Origin: DATCSE01 sp036568605
GTDB lineage: Bacteria; Pseudomonadota; Gammaproteobacteria; Burkholderiales; Burkholderiaceae_C
DNA length: 6,184 nucleotides
Assembly (NCBI GenBank): GCA_036568605.1
Contig: DATCSE010000460.1
Span: 1-6,184 of the forward strand
Reading direction: 5' to 3'
The notes under the pieces are model-generated. The model had not been told where the DNA came from. It did no database searches and was given only the letters and a program-made list of their open reading frames with translations. The position numbers were made by a program, and so were the translations under genes. Shown piece after piece: positions 6,127 to 6,184 of the stretch. How positions within the stretch are numbered: the stretch's first letter is position 1; every line of letters begins with the position of its first letter.

Positions 6127-6184
6127 GTTAGCGGGGCATGTCCGGCAGCTAATGCAAGAACAGACCGCCGGCAAGGCCTTCATC

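Noticed and set aside
1..6184. CRISPR arrays, tRNA or rRNA genes, riboswitches, prophage genes
   Set aside because: No regularly spaced direct repeats with spacers, no tRNA-like cloverleaf ends, and no phage or integrase genes were seen on either strand.

Overview
The window is uniformly GC-rich, with coding regions dominated by G/C third positions. It reads as bacterial chromosome, most likely a betaproteobacterium of the Burkholderiales (Rubrivivax/Leptothrix-like lineages are plausible). That placement is an inference from base composition, the overall look of the proteins, and one intergenic palindrome of the 'GTTCG..CTGAG..TGTCGAAG' type that is common in such genomes. No sequence search was run.

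Layout, left to right. (1) 1-276 (+): the 3' end of an unrecognised protein. (2) 339-2363 (+): a complete, exported PhoA-superfamily alkaline phosphatase of 674 residues. All metal and catalytic residues are present, along with a large N-terminal beta-rich extension and a long insertion before the last zinc histidine. (3) 2357-2464: a repetitive intergenic block made of a 20-bp-period repeat that begins at the phosphatase stop codon, followed by a REP-like hairpin. It separates two convergent genes. (4) 2478-4211 (-): a long-chain acyl-CoA synthetase of the FAA1-like AMP-forming class. (5) 4212-4383: a 172-bp divergent promoter region. (6) 4384-5256 (+): a CPBP-family intramembrane metalloprotease with all three signature motifs. 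(7) 5260-about 6126 (-): an HDOD-domain protein with degenerate HD residues, tail-to-tail with the protease and only 3 bp away. Its start is uncertain and could lie at or beyond the right edge.

The genes do not form one pathway. Only the partial gene and the phosphatase could share a transcript; the other junctions are convergent (2363/2478, 5256/5260) or divergent (4211/4384). The phosphatase would release phosphate in the periplasm. The ligase would activate fatty acids for beta-oxidation or lipid synthesis. The CPBP and HDOD proteins are membrane and regulatory genes whose substrates cannot be read from sequence. No mobile element genes, CRISPR array, tRNA or rRNA were seen. The window is mostly ordinary housekeeping or accessory chromosome. 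The points most worth a second look are the phosphatase architecture and the repeat block at its 3' end; I found no convincing new multi-gene system.
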